In this document: one piece after another, positions 33,833-43,156 of the stretch
Layout of the letters: every line of letters starts with the position of its first letter
Position numbering within the stretch: position 1 is the first letter of the stretch
Source: Dolichospermum compactum NIES-806
GTDB lineage: Bacteria > Cyanobacteriota > Cyanobacteriia > Cyanobacteriales > Nostocaceae
NCBI RefSeq assembly: GCF_002368115.1
Contig: NZ_AP018316.1
Span: 3,155,335-3,219,334, forward strand
Length of the DNA stretch: 64,000 nucleotides
Direction of reading: 5' to 3'
The notes under the pieces: generated by a model
Databases searched by the model: none
What the model was told of the DNA's origin: nothing
Seen by the model: only the letters and a program-made list of their open reading frames with translations
Program-made: the position numbers and the translations under genes

Positions 33833-34675
33833 GTGGATATTTTAGATTTGTTTAAGAAGGGCGGGCCTGCTATGTGGCCTTTGCTAGTTTTATCAGTCCT
33901 ATCACTAAGTGTGATTTTTGAACGTCTATGGTTCTGGTTACGGATTCTTGCCCAGGAAAAAGAAATAGTCAATCGGGTTCTGGATGCTGCTGGTGAGGAT
34001 TGGGGAATCGCTGAAGCAATAGCTGAACAATCTATAAAACAGCCCGTTGGCAGGTTTTTATACGCACCTTTAAGCTTACAGAAAAGTGATCCAGAAACCT
34101 TTAGATTAGCGCTAGAATCTACCGCAGCCGACGAGATAGCGGGAATGCGTCGAGGTGAAAAACTTTTAGAAGCTGTGATTGCCCTTTCACCACTGTTAGG
34201 ATTATTGGGGACAGTTTTAGGTTTGATTCGTTCTTTAGGTGCAATTCGCATTGGTGATTTGGGAACTGAATCTACAGCCGGTGTCACCACAGGGATTGGG
34301 GAATCGTTAATTAGTACAGCAGCCGGGTTAATAGTAGCGATCGCCAGTTTAGTATTCTACCGCCTATTTCAAAGTTTTGTTGTTAACCAAGTTAAAATTT
34401 TCAACAAAGCCGGCAATGAATTGGAACTGCTTTACCGTCAATATCCTCCCGAACCTAAAATAATTAACACAGACAGATTCTCAAAACGCACCTCTACAAA
34501 TTTCGATTCATCTTCTCAGTTAGAATCAAAAACATTTATTCAAGAACCAGAAAATGAGCCAAATGATCCAATTGATAATTACGGGTTAAACCTTATAAAT
34601 TTAGCAGATTCGCCCGATAACAAGGGTGATAATGCCAATTTGAACTCTGGAGAAAAACAAGAACATGAAAGTTAA
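33833..34675 (+). CDS. MotA/TolQ/ExbB proton channel protein
   Basis: Stator-type proton channel subunit of 280 residues, starting at GTG. It has one N-terminal membrane helix (MWPLLVLSVLSLSVIFERLWFW), a cytoplasmic loop, and two further helices (AVIALSPLLGLLGTVLGLIRSL and LISTAAGLIVAIASLVFYRLF), the ExbB/TolQ layout. The 60-residue C-terminal tail is hydrophilic and asparagine-rich. It overlaps the ExbD gene by 11 bases. The pair would energise an outer-membrane process, but no TonB or receptor gene is near. Confidence 0.92.
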   Translation: MDILDLFKKGGPAMWPLLVLSVLSLSVIFERLWFWLRILAQEKEIVNRVLDAAGEDWGIAEAIAEQSIKQPVGRFLYAPLSLQKSDPETFRLALESTAADEIAGMRRGEKLLEAVIALSPLLGLLGTVLGLIRSLGAIRIGDLGTESTAGVTTGIGESLISTAAGLIVAIASLVFYRLFQSFVVNQVKIFNKAGNELELLYRQYPPEPKIINTDRFSKRTSTNFDSSSQLESKTFIQEPENEPNDPIDNYGLNLINLADSPDNKGDNANLNSGEKQEHES

Positions 34676-35297
34676 GCTAGACACCCCCAGTGAAGACCTT
34701 CAGATTCAAATTATCCCCCTAATTGATGTTGTTTTTTGTATTCTGACATTCTTTCTCTTAGCAGCTTTACAATTTACCCGTCAGCAAGCAATTAATGTTG
34801 ACTTACCCAAAGCTAGTACAGGCGAAAATTCTGCGGCTAATTCCCAAATCAAAAGCAAAATATTACCTGTAACAATTGATGCTATTGGATTAACTTACAT
34901 CGAAAAAGAACCTGTGAAACGGGAGGAATTAGAAGCACGTTTAAAACAATACATCCAAACAAATCCAGACGGGATTTTAGTATTGAATGCGTCGCGGACA
35001 GCTACTTATAACGACGTAATTCAAACCTTAGACTTGCTGAGAAAAGTAGGAGGAAATCGTGTATCTTTGGGAATTATTCCCGGTTCATCTCAACCCGTGA
35101 CAAATTCACCCAACTTTCCTACTCCTCCCATACCTAATAATCCCACCACCCCAGAAATTAACTCACCGGAAAATTTGAGGTCTTTACCACCGATTAACCC
35201 AAATTCTTTTCCCACACCTGGGAATGGAATTAATCCCGGTACTTTACCTCAAACACCTGTAACACCAGGAACAAATAATTCTTCTCCTCAAAATTAA
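34665..35297 (+). CDS. ExbD/TolR-family protein
   Basis: Partner of the ExbB-like channel. One N-terminal membrane helix carries the essential Asp in PLIDVVFCILTFFLLAA, and the periplasmic domain (LPVTIDAIGLTYIEKEP, DGILVLNASRTATYNDVIQTLDLLRKVG) is typical. After about residue 140 a tail of about 70 residues rich in P, N and T follows (TPPIPNNPTTPEIN), longer than in E. coli ExbD and possibly spanning toward peptidoglycan. It is 210 residues in total. Confidence 0.92.
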   Translation: MKVKLDTPSEDLQIQIIPLIDVVFCILTFFLLAALQFTRQQAINVDLPKASTGENSAANSQIKSKILPVTIDAIGLTYIEKEPVKREELEARLKQYIQTNPDGILVLNASRTATYNDVIQTLDLLRKVGGNRVSLGIIPGSSQPVTNSPNFPTPPIPNNPTTPEINSPENLRSLPPINPNSFPTPGNGINPGTLPQTPVTPGTNNSSPQN

Positions 35298-35329
35298 AAC
35301 CATTTTGTGAGAAACTTTCGATATTTTTT

Positions 35330-35365
35330 CCCCATATTTTCCTTAACAATTAGGAAGTTATGGGG
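35330..35365 (+). terminator. hairpin after the ExbD-like gene
   Basis: CCCCATA pairs with TATGGGG, with an inner TCCTT/AGGAA-like pairing, and ATATTTTTA follows. It starts 33 bases after the stop codon and before the oxidoreductase gene. Confidence 0.5.
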
Positions 35366-35409
35366 ATATTTTTAGGTAAACTTAGAAAATTGCATCTAGG
35401 AGAAAAATC

Positions 35410-36402
35410 ATGAAAGCAATATTAATGACCGCATTAGGTAAACCAGAAGTTTTACAACTACGGGAAGCTCCCCAACCCATACCCACAAATAAAAAAATTT
35501 TAGTCAAAATTTTTGCTGCTGGTGTTAATCCCATTGATACTAAAATACGTCAAAGGGGGACATTTTTCCCGGAACAAATGCCAGCTATTTTAGGATGTGA
35601 TGGTGCAGGTATAGTAGAAGCTGTGGGTAATGATGTCCAAAAATTTGGCGTTGGTGATGAAGTATATTTTTGCTATGGTGGTTTGGGTGCAAGTCCAGGC
35701 AATTATGCTGAATATATCATTGTTGATGAAAGATGTGTGGCATTGAAACCCAAATCTATTTCTTTTACAGAAGCAGCAGCAGCACCTCTGGTTTTAATTA
35801 CTGCTTGGGAAGCTTTATATGAACGGGGAAGACTTGAACCAGGAGACAAGGTATTAGTTCATGCTGGTGCGGGTGGTGTTGGTCATGTGGCTATTCAATT
35901 GGCTAAACTCAAAGGTGCTGAAGTAGCGACTACGGTTAGTTCACAAGAAAAGGCTAATTTTGTCACTCAACTTGGTGCTGACAAGGTGATTTTTTACAAA
36001 GAAACTGATTTTGTTGAATCTGTATTAGATTGGACTAATGGTGAAGGTGCAGATTTAGTTTTTGATACGGTGGGTGGGGATACTTTGGAAAAATCTTTTC
36101 CTGCGGTGCGACTTTATGGCGATATTGTGACTATTCTAGAACCAAAAGCTAACACTGTTTGGAAAGTTGCCAGAAACAGAAATCTCCGCATTGGTTTAGA
36201 ATTAATGCTCACACCTTTATTGTTAGGAAATGTGGAATCGTTAATACATCATGGGGAGATTTTACAAGAATGTGCTAATTGGATAGATGCAGGGAAGTTA
36301 AAAATTGAAGTTAGTCAGACCTTCCCTTTAGCGTTAGCAGCAAAAGCACACGCTTTAGTGGAAACTGGTTCGGTACTGGGTAAGGTTGTTTTATTGAATT
36401 AA
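35410..36402 (+). CDS. MDR-family NADPH:quinone oxidoreductase-like protein
   Basis: Medium-chain dehydrogenase/reductase of 330 residues. The GroES-like N-domain (VKIFAAGVNPIDTKIRQRG, LGCDGAGIVEAVGNDV) precedes the nucleotide-binding domain with HAGAGGVGHVAIQLAKLKGAEV. The AGVNPID motif and lack of the structural-zinc cysteine cluster place it with zinc-free quinone oxidoreductase-like enzymes, which use NADPH. The substrate is unknown. An AGGAG site precedes the ATG, and a TTG-started gene follows 16 bases later. Confidence 0.87.
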   Translation: MKAILMTALGKPEVLQLREAPQPIPTNKKILVKIFAAGVNPIDTKIRQRGTFFPEQMPAILGCDGAGIVEAVGNDVQKFGVGDEVYFCYGGLGASPGNYAEYIIVDERCVALKPKSISFTEAAAAPLVLITAWEALYERGRLEPGDKVLVHAGAGGVGHVAIQLAKLKGAEVATTVSSQEKANFVTQLGADKVIFYKETDFVESVLDWTNGEGADLVFDTVGGDTLEKSFPAVRLYGDIVTILEPKANTVWKVARNRNLRIGLELMLTPLLLGNVESLIHHGEILQECANWIDAGKLKIEVSQTFPLALAAKAHALVETGSVLGKVVLLN

Positions 36403-36418
36403 TCATTAAGTAGGGAAT

Positions 36419-38707
36419 TTGTTGAGATTATTTTGTCACTTTAGCTATTTACAAAGATGGGATTTTGCGCAACTTTGGCAAATAAAAAACACAGTTAAAA
36501 AAATAAACTTATTATCTGCGGAATTAGGAAAAATCATCATATCTAAATCCGCAGTAATATTGTTTGTTTGTATATTTGCTATATTTTTATCTCCTGTTTC
36601 TACTTTTGCAGTTCCCAATGAACCCATAACTCTAACTTGGGAATTATTACAAGAACGAGTTAAAACACCAATTTTACGAGATGGTAATTTAACTGTAGAT
36701 TTAAGAAAAATGGTGATTGATTTACGTCCAGAAAATGCTATTTTTCGGGATAATTTTTATCAATTACTCAGAAAAGAATTACAAAAAACTGGGGCGACGG
36801 CTTTGGGTTTAGATTTGAGTAATTCTGTAATTGAAGGTGATTTTTATGGCAGTGATTTGGGTTTAAGAACTCCTCTTTATGCTCAAGGAATAGCCCAAAT
36901 TTTCACACATACAGAACAGGAACAGTTAGAAAGTTTACGTTCAATATGTTTGCAATCTTTAGCAAGAGCTTTTCCTAATGCTAAAGATTGTAAATCTTTG
37001 TTGAATAATCAGCCTAATAATTCTAGTAGTATTGCTGTATTTCGTGGGGCTTTAATCATGGTAGAAAGTCGTTTTAATGGGGAAGTAAAATTCCCGAATA
37101 CGTTCTTTCTCCAATCTGTAAATGTTCAAGGAGCAAATTTTTTAAACCCTACTAATTGGGATGAATCTAGATTTGGCAGAACTGTGAGTTTCAATGGAAC
37201 TATTTTTCACGCACTGAGTAGTTTTCGAGGTAGCATTTTCTTTGAAAAAGCCAACTTCCAAAATATTAAGTTTCTAGATGCTGCTGATTTTCAAGGTGAT
37301 GTATTTTGTGAGGATGTAAAATTTAATCAAGGAAAATTTCAACAAATAGTTAGGTTTAATAGTAGTTATTGGCAGAAAAAATCTGATTTTTCTAGTGCTA
37401 TTTTTAATAATCAAGTTAATTTTAATCAGGTGAATTTTCATCAATCTCTATTAATGAAAGATGCTATTTTTAAACAAGCTCTAATTTTTAGAGAATCTGA
37501 GTTTAATGAATCTGTGGATTTGCAGAGTGCAAGTATTCTTAATCAAGCTGATTTTAGTGATGTCAAGTTTGCAGCAACCGCTTTTTTAAATGTTTCTGGA
37601 TTGGTTTTTAATTCTAATCAAGCAAAAATTTTAGGTAATGTTGGCGAAATTGGTAAAAAGTTGATTGTGCAAACATTACGAGGTAATCAAAATATTTTGC
37701 GGAATTTAAGTCAAAATTTTCGGTTACAACAGCAGGTTAGTGATGCAAATCAGTTGGAATATACAAAACAACGGTTAAGATTAATTGAATTAAGTCATCA
37801 GTTGGTAGCTATCAATATTAATACTGCTGCTGTGAATAGGTTAATAAATTTAGGTTTCTCTCCAACTCAAGCGGCGGAAATTAATCAATATCGTCAAATC
37901 AAACATTTTCGGAATATTAGCGAGTTACTAGTTTTACCTGATGTGGATTTGGACATATATAATCAGTTAAGTGAGAAAATTGTTGCTACTGAACCTCTAG
38001 TTTTGAGTGGGTGGGTACTTAAATCTTTAAATTGGTTATTGTTGAGTTTATTATTGTTGTTAAGTGGTTATGGGACAAATTTTTGGTTAGTATTTGGTGT
38101 GGGTGGTGTAGTTATTTCCTGTTTTGGTGTATTCTTTTGGTTAGTTGATCGTTGTCGTCGTTTGTCTCCTGTAGCAATTATTCCTAGATATTATGAAACT
38201 GTTTGTATATTATTTAGTTTTATTGGTTTAATATCTGGTAGTCTATTAGCAATTTTTCGGAATTCTGGTAGTCCTTGGTTAACTTTATTATGTTTATTTA
38301 TGATTATTTTTCCCCTACCAGGGATTTTATTGTGGCGACTTTATAAACAAGGACGTTATCATGATTTAATGGATATCTCTTATTTTCGAGAAGATGGAAC
38401 ATTAAGACAGCTAAGATTATTAATTGGGAGATTACCCGTGATTCCTAGAAATCCTAGTTTTCGGGAAAGATATATGCCGCTATTATGGGATAGGCGTTGG
38501 AATTGGCTGAATTATTATGATTTTAGTTTGAATAATTTGGTAAGATTAGGATTTAATGATATTCGGTTACGTGATGAACATTTACCAGGAATTATTTCTA
38601 TTTTGGCTTGGTATCAGTGGAGTTTAGGATTACTTTATATTATTCTCTCTGGCTGGACTCTTTCGCGGACGATTCCTGGGTTAAATTTATTAATTTATCT
38701 CAAATAA
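36419..38707 (+). CDS. membrane protein with pentapeptide-like repeats and a ComEA-type HhH motif
   Basis: A 762-residue protein of unusual layout. A hydrophobic segment near 45-64 (VILFVCIFAIFLSPVSTFA) looks like a signal peptide or anchor. Residues about 210-400 are phenylalanine-centred repeats (FNGTIFHALSSFRG, ANFQNIKFLDAADFQG). Residues 460-515 resemble a helix-hairpin-helix of the ComEA type (INTAAVNRLINLGFSPTQAAEINQYR). At least four membrane helices follow (520-625) and one more near the C terminus. The start is uncertain: only TTG codons (36419 or 36422) are available before the signal-like segment. Function is unknown, and I know no named family with this order. Confidence 0.75.
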   Translation: MLRLFCHFSYLQRWDFAQLWQIKNTVKKINLLSAELGKIIISKSAVILFVCIFAIFLSPVSTFAVPNEPITLTWELLQERVKTPILRDGNLTVDLRKMVIDLRPENAIFRDNFYQLLRKELQKTGATALGLDLSNSVIEGDFYGSDLGLRTPLYAQGIAQIFTHTEQEQLESLRSICLQSLARAFPNAKDCKSLLNNQPNNSSSIAVFRGALIMVESRFNGEVKFPNTFFLQSVNVQGANFLNPTNWDESRFGRTVSFNGTIFHALSSFRGSIFFEKANFQNIKFLDAADFQGDVFCEDVKFNQGKFQQIVRFNSSYWQKKSDFSSAIFNNQVNFNQVNFHQSLLMKDAIFKQALIFRESEFNESVDLQSASILNQADFSDVKFAATAFLNVSGLVFNSNQAKILGNVGEIGKKLIVQTLRGNQNILRNLSQNFRLQQQVSDANQLEYTKQRLRLIELSHQLVAININTAAVNRLINLGFSPTQAAEINQYRQIKHFRNISELLVLPDVDLDIYNQLSEKIVATEPLVLSGWVLKSLNWLLLSLLLLLSGYGTNFWLVFGVGGVVISCFGVFFWLVDRCRRLSPVAIIPRYYETVCILFSFIGLISGSLLAIFRNSGSPWLTLLCLFMIIFPLPGILLWRLYKQGRYHDLMDISYFREDGTLRQLRLLIGRLPVIPRNPSFRERYMPLLWDRRWNWLNYYDFSLNNLVRLGFNDIRLRDEHLPGIISILAWYQWSLGLLYIILSGWTLSRTIPGLNLLIYLK

Positions 38708-38710
38708 ATT

Positions 38711-38747
38711 AAAGATCCCTAATTTGTTGAAAAATCCAGGGATCTTT
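38711..38747 (+). terminator. terminator-like hairpin
   Basis: AAAGATCCCT and AGGGATCTTT form a perfect 10-bp stem around a 17-base loop, ending in TTT. It starts 3 bases after the stop codon at 38707. Confidence 0.6.
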
Positions 38748-38900
38748 GTGAAGAAGAATTGCAAATAACTATACATATTTTCCTTGATTTATGTAGCAAC
38801 AAAAATTAATCTACTGCTTTAATCAATCCACTAAACCCATCAAATACATGACCGATTTGTTTACGATCATGATCGTCTAATCCTTCTTTTGATAATAGGC

Positions 38901-39002
38901 TAGTACCGCAAGGCGTTCGTCAAAAGTCAAAAGTCAAAAGCAATATTGGGCAAGCTTTTTGGCGATTAAGAATGGTTGATTTATTTACGCCGTGCTGTAC
39001 TA
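38901..39002. repeat. MITE-like element with TAGTAC ends, copy 1
   Basis: Ends TAGTACCGCAAGGC and GCCGTGCTGTACTA are inverted repeats matching at 12 of 14. The interior has GTCAAAA tandem heptamers and an AAGCTTTTT region. A second copy is at 54795-54910 with more heptamers. No other feature was recognised in the 584-base gap before mtnP; a 60-codon frame at 39095-39277 is not convincing. Confidence 0.75.
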
Positions 39003-39291
39003 GACATGAGTAGCTGCTGATCTTGTTTTGTAATTGTGCGAATGGAAAATATGCGTTGTAAGACTGTTTCCAATAATATTGGAGCGGAGTTATTATGATT
39101 TTGCATATTCTTGATCACGAAGTTTATTTTTTATCGGTTATAAAACTAAGGTATATTAATTCAGAGATTTTTGTATTAGCATCCCTACGGAATTATCAAA
39201 AATCAGTATCTGTGGATTTTGTGCATTTATCAATAGACAGGTTTTCGGTAAAATTACTTGTTAGTTCAATTAATTAGAAAGTGGATAGTTT

Positions 39292-40164
39292 ATGACGATA
39301 GCTAAAATTGGCATCATTGGTGGAAGCGGGTTATATAAGATGGAAGCGCTGAAAGATGTGGAGGAAGTAGAGATTTATACCCCTTTTGGTTCACCGTCGG
39401 ATGCGATTATTCTCGGAACTTTAGAGGAAACTCGCGTGGCGTTTTTAGCGCGTCATGGTCGTAATCATACTCTGTTACCTTCTGAGTTGCCATTTCGGGC
39501 TAATATTTACGCGATGAAGCAATTGGGGGTAGAATACTTAATCTCTGCGAGCGCTGTGGGTTCTTTGAAGGCTGAAGCTAAACCTCTGGATATGGTAATT
39601 CCTGATCAGTTTATTGATCGAACCAACAATCGCATTTCTACGTTCTTTGGTGAGGGGATTGTGGCGCATATTGCTTTTAGTGAGCCGATTTGCCAGAATT
39701 TGGCTGGGGTTTTGGGGGATGCGATCGCTTCTTTAAATTTACCAGATGTCACGTTACATGATGGTGGTACTTACGTATGTATGGACGGACCGGCTTTTTC
39801 CACTAAGGCTGAATCTCATCTCTATCGAAGTTGGGATGCTACGGTAATCGGGATGACAAATTTACCCGAAGCGAAGTTAGCCAGGGAAGCGGAAATCGCC
39901 TATGCAACGTTGGCGCTGGTGACGGATTATGATTGCTGGCATCCCGATCATGATAGTGTGACGGTGGAAATGGTAATTGGTAATTTACACAAAAATGCGG
40001 TAAATGCACAAAAGGTAATTCAAGAAACTGTGAAGCGGTTGAGTGCAAATCCCCCTGCTAGTGAGGCGCATTCGGCTTTGAAGTATGCGATTTTGACGAA
40101 TTTAGCAAATGCACCAGCAGCAACTAAGGAGAAGTTGGCTTTGTTATTGGAGAAGTATTTGTAA
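39292..40164 (+). CDS. mtnP: S-methyl-5'-thioadenosine phosphorylase
   Basis: Splits methylthioadenosine into adenine and methylthioribose 1-phosphate in methionine salvage. Of 290 residues, the purine-nucleoside-phosphorylase fold shows IGIIGGSGLY, FLARHGRNHTLLPSELPFRANIYAMK, the active-site segment GGTYVCMDGPAFSTKAES, and GMTNLPEAKLAREAEIAYATLALVTDYDCW. It is full length and intact. It is a single gene followed by an imperfect hairpin at 40252. Confidence 0.96.
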   Translation: MTIAKIGIIGGSGLYKMEALKDVEEVEIYTPFGSPSDAIILGTLEETRVAFLARHGRNHTLLPSELPFRANIYAMKQLGVEYLISASAVGSLKAEAKPLDMVIPDQFIDRTNNRISTFFGEGIVAHIAFSEPICQNLAGVLGDAIASLNLPDVTLHDGGTYVCMDGPAFSTKAESHLYRSWDATVIGMTNLPEAKLAREAEIAYATLALVTDYDCWHPDHDSVTVEMVIGNLHKNAVNAQKVIQETVKRLSANPPASEAHSALKYAILTNLANAPAATKEKLALLLEKYL

Positions 40165-40251
40165 GGGAATAGGGGATTGGGGATGAGGGTAAAACTAATC
40201 CTGCTAATTAGAATTGACGATGGCGATCGCCATATTCTGGATGTTAAAGTA

Positions 40252-40287
40252 AAATATCCTCAACTTCTTAAAAAGTCGGGGATATTT
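40252..40287 (+). terminator. imperfect hairpin after mtnP, relative of the hoxH/putA hairpin
   Basis: AAATATCCTCAACTTCTT pairs imperfectly with AAAGTCGGGGATATTT. The GACTTCTT and AAGTCGGGGAT parts match the hairpins at 14173 and 54763. It lies 88 bases after mtnP. Confidence 0.5.
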
Positions 40288-40302
40288 GGATCTGAATAGA
40301 AA

Positions 40303-40389
40303 TTAGTCAGAAATGCCAGCATCTCGAAGGCGTTTTTCTAACTCTTCCAAACGTTTTAAGGCAGTTTCTTTAGCGAGTTGATAACGAGA
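40303..40389 (-). pseudogene. C-terminal scrap of a Uma2-like or similar protein
   Basis: The frame reads YQLAKETALKRLEELEKRLRDAGISD and stops at 40303. This coiled-coil tail is typical of the C terminus of many cyanobacterial Uma2 proteins. A stop codon upstream cuts it off, and no other part is present. Confidence 0.4.
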
Positions 40390-40415
40390 TCCCTACTTCC
40401 TGACTCGGTGATTTT

Positions 40416-42566
40416 CTAAACAACTTGAAAACTAAAGTTCAAACTCGCCCAATTATTGACATCCAAAACATAGGCATCATTGGTAGTAATATTAATATCA
40501 GTTTTGACTTTACTAGCATTATGTATATCTTGTAATATAGCTTGGGCAACTTCCAAAGGGTTGATTATGGGACTAATAGCCTGTTGATCTGTGGTAGGAT
40601 ATTTAGCGATAGCTGCGCTGGCCGAAGGCATCGCCAATACCGTGAGAGTTTCCTGAAACGGTGCTGTACTCAAAATAATTTGGTGTTGACAAAAAGTATA
40701 ACGTGTGGGTAATAACCAACCAGAGACAGATTGATTATCTGGGATTTTCATAGTTTGGCCTGGAGGAATGAGAATTTCTATTAGTTGGGGTTTAGTAGGA
40801 GGAATTTCTGTTTCTGGAAAAACTTCCCAAGGATAAAAAGCAAAGGCATTTTGATTATTATTTAAACCCACTAAAATTAAGTATATAGGGCGATCGCTCA
40901 AATTTTCGATTTTATATTGCAAACGACTACCCACAGGAATTGTCGGCATAGCAATTCGCTCATAGCCAGGTGGTTGCAAAATGTTATCCTGACTAGCAAT
41001 TCCCAAAGTATCTCTCACCATAAACACACGGGGGACAATACTCTTCACAACCTCTAAAGTTGCCCTCACAGGTAAACGGGAAGAACCTTGATTTTCTGTC
41101 AATTGCCACAATTTTGATGCCAACAAAGTCGAAAATTGCGGTGTTAATCGCTGTACTGCCACCTTCACCGCTTCCCCAACTTCCCCGATAGTATTAATAA
41201 TCGCTTCACCACCCAGGCAAAAAAGACCATAACGGCTAGGAATTTGGGCAACTTTACCAAACACATAATCAGCGGTTTCTTGGGTGGTAACAATATTAGC
41301 AATGCGGCTAATTCCTGAAAAAACGCTAGTAGCATCTACCACTTCAATTCTTTCCAAATTCTCATCTAAAGCCACATTCACGGAAATATTGCGGGGTAAT
41401 ATGCGAATACTTTCTTGGACTATTTGCCCAACTTGAGGTAGATTGGTAACTTCCTTATTTGTCAATTTAGCTTTAGCTACTAACCCACTTCGTGATTTAA
41501 CAGTTAATTCTGCCCCTGTATCCAGGATTAACCGAGAATTTACGCCATAATTAGTGAGAACGTGGAGAGGTAATCCCCCTAACCATAACTTGAATATTTT
41601 ACCATCTTCTTCTATGGCTTGAACCACGCCAATACTTCTCAAGTTATCAATGGGAAAATAATCAATAATTAAATTATTGGGAAATTTTTTTGAGTCATTT
41701 AATAAACTTGGTTGTTGTTTTCCACCCAACTGATACATGGAAGTGGCAACACCAGAAAGAAAAACCGAAATGGTTTTAGCTGGGGTAGTTTCCCACAAAT
41801 ATTGAGTTAAAGCATAAGTTAATAATCCCGCAGTGCCATTAGAGAAAATAAATTCTCCTGCCTGTTGATTTGGTGCTGCGGTAGCGTTGATAATTAGAGG
41901 ATGATTATTAGCTAATTGCTGATTTTTCAGTTGGGATAAAAACTCTAATTCTTGTATTTGTAAAATTGCTGTTGATAATTCTGGACGAGTCCGCACTCGT
42001 AAACCAGTGGGTTTTAATCCATGAGAATGATTGTAACTGGTATCTAATATTGCCGTAACTTGATTTGTAGGGAGCGATCGCAATAATAATAACAGAGTTT
42101 CTGTCAATAAATAGTTTCTCGATTTTGTGCCTAATAAATTATTCTCATCAACAGGAACTATGGCATTTTCTAAGATTCCCCTTCCCAAATTCACACAAGT
42201 CCCATAGCCAGAAAAATGGAAAATTACCACATCTTCAGATTTGGCTTGCTTACCCAAGTGATCTAAAAAAGCCGCTTTAATAAAATCTTTACTAGCTTGT
42301 TCATCAGTTAAAGTCAAAATGTCCGCTGCTGCAAAGCCACAACGATTAATTAACAGTTCTGTTTGCAATTCCACATCAGTTATACAACCCCCCAGGGCAG
42401 GACTTTGTGGATATTGATTAATACCTATTAATAATGCTAACTTCCGCTGGTGAGATTGTGCTAAAGCTTGGTAATAGGGATTTCCCAAACTCAACCACTC
42501 AGTTTCCGCCACTCCCAATGCCGCTAATAAGCCGCTAATCCGTTGTAAAAACCTACGCCGTTTCAT
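40416..42566 (-). CDS. Tat-exported caspase-fold protein with substituted catalytic dyad (pseudo-orthocaspase)
   Basis: The 716-residue protein starts with a Tat motif (KRRRFLQ) and a hydrophobic stretch ending ALAQS. Residues 41-260 are a peptidase C14/caspase p20 domain (KLALLIGINQYPQSPALGGCITDV), but the histidine of the usual FHFSGHG is Tyr121 (FHFSGYG) and the cysteine of DTCYS is Ser177 (DTSYN). Classical cysteine-protease activity is therefore not expected. Tyr/Ser dyads are known in some cyanobacterial orthocaspases. The C-terminal 420 residues form beta-rich domains, including a DUF4384-like part (RLQYKIENLSDRPIYLILVGL). A binding or scaffold role in the periplasm is inference. Confidence 0.88.
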   Translation of the reverse strand: MKRRRFLQRISGLLAALGVAETEWLSLGNPYYQALAQSHQRKLALLIGINQYPQSPALGGCITDVELQTELLINRCGFAAADILTLTDEQASKDFIKAAFLDHLGKQAKSEDVVIFHFSGYGTCVNLGRGILENAIVPVDENNLLGTKSRNYLLTETLLLLLRSLPTNQVTAILDTSYNHSHGLKPTGLRVRTRPELSTAILQIQELEFLSQLKNQQLANNHPLIINATAAPNQQAGEFIFSNGTAGLLTYALTQYLWETTPAKTISVFLSGVATSMYQLGGKQQPSLLNDSKKFPNNLIIDYFPIDNLRSIGVVQAIEEDGKIFKLWLGGLPLHVLTNYGVNSRLILDTGAELTVKSRSGLVAKAKLTNKEVTNLPQVGQIVQESIRILPRNISVNVALDENLERIEVVDATSVFSGISRIANIVTTQETADYVFGKVAQIPSRYGLFCLGGEAIINTIGEVGEAVKVAVQRLTPQFSTLLASKLWQLTENQGSSRLPVRATLEVVKSIVPRVFMVRDTLGIASQDNILQPPGYERIAMPTIPVGSRLQYKIENLSDRPIYLILVGLNNNQNAFAFYPWEVFPETEIPPTKPQLIEILIPPGQTMKIPDNQSVSGWLLPTRYTFCQHQIILSTAPFQETLTVLAMPSASAAIAKYPTTDQQAISPIINPLEVAQAILQDIHNASKVKTDINITTNDAYVLDVNNWASLNFSFQVV

Positions 42567-42651
42567 AGTTAGCTATCATACCCTAGCCCATTAGCTAATA
42601 TTAAAGGCTAAAGTCTGTACAGTAAAGTTTTTGATCTTAATGTGACATACT

Positions 42652-42741
42652 CCTACACTGGTGCAAGCATACAGTGTAGGCTTCTCAGCGACTCTTCTAT
42701 GAAGACATTAACTGAGCTTTGTTTTAAGTCCACGAGAAGCC
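42652..42741. other. structured intergenic region with two stems
   Basis: CCTACACTG-11-CAGTGTAGG (42652-42680) is a perfect hairpin. GGCTTCTC (42679-42686) can pair with GAGAAGCC (42734-42741), enclosing about 47 bases. It lies in the 590-base gap between the divergently placed pseudo-orthocaspase gene and the 3' end of sat. It could be a transposon end, such as an IS200/IS605 end hairpin, or a small RNA. The rest of the gap carries CTACGAGACGCTAC-type dispersed repeats near 43025-43110. Confidence 0.35.
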
Positions 42742-43156
42742 CCTCCGCAGACTGTGCAATTTCTTACCTTGTACCCTACAAATTTTACTGTCCTGGATGA
42801 AATGCTGGCTTATTTGCGCTATAGGACAAACCCGGAGGTGATTTATATTAATTAATATGTGCTTACTTGCTTCTATGCTGTGCAACAGAGTCGCTTACCA
42901 ATAATCGCAATGCTATTGGACAGAGGCTTATCAGACACCAATAGGGGTGAAGTCAACCAAATCTATTATACCTTATACCAAATTTAAAATATTTTGCTCA
43001 TTTCCTCCATGTCTTCCTTCCTCTCTACGAGACGCTACCACGAACACCTACGGCATTTGTCGGAAGACTGTCGTCAACTCACAAGCCTACGGCACGCTAC
43101 GCAATTCATCTCAACACCTCCCTATCGGGCAGGTGTGAGGCTTATTGCTGTTTCAG

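Noticed and set aside
33826..34290. 154-codon minus-strand frame inside the ExbB-like gene
   Set aside because: Composition (Ser/Pro/Arg/Lys-rich) is what the antisense of a membrane-protein gene gives; no family likeness.
36419..36424. Confident assignment of the translation start of the pentapeptide/HhH protein
   Set aside because: Only TTG codons are available and neither has a clear ribosome binding site, so the start is left as uncertain rather than claimed.
39095..39277. 60-codon plus-strand frame before mtnP
   Set aside because: Its composition is not protein-like in a convincing way, it has no ribosome binding site or family motif, and it lies in a repeat-containing gap; treated as chance.
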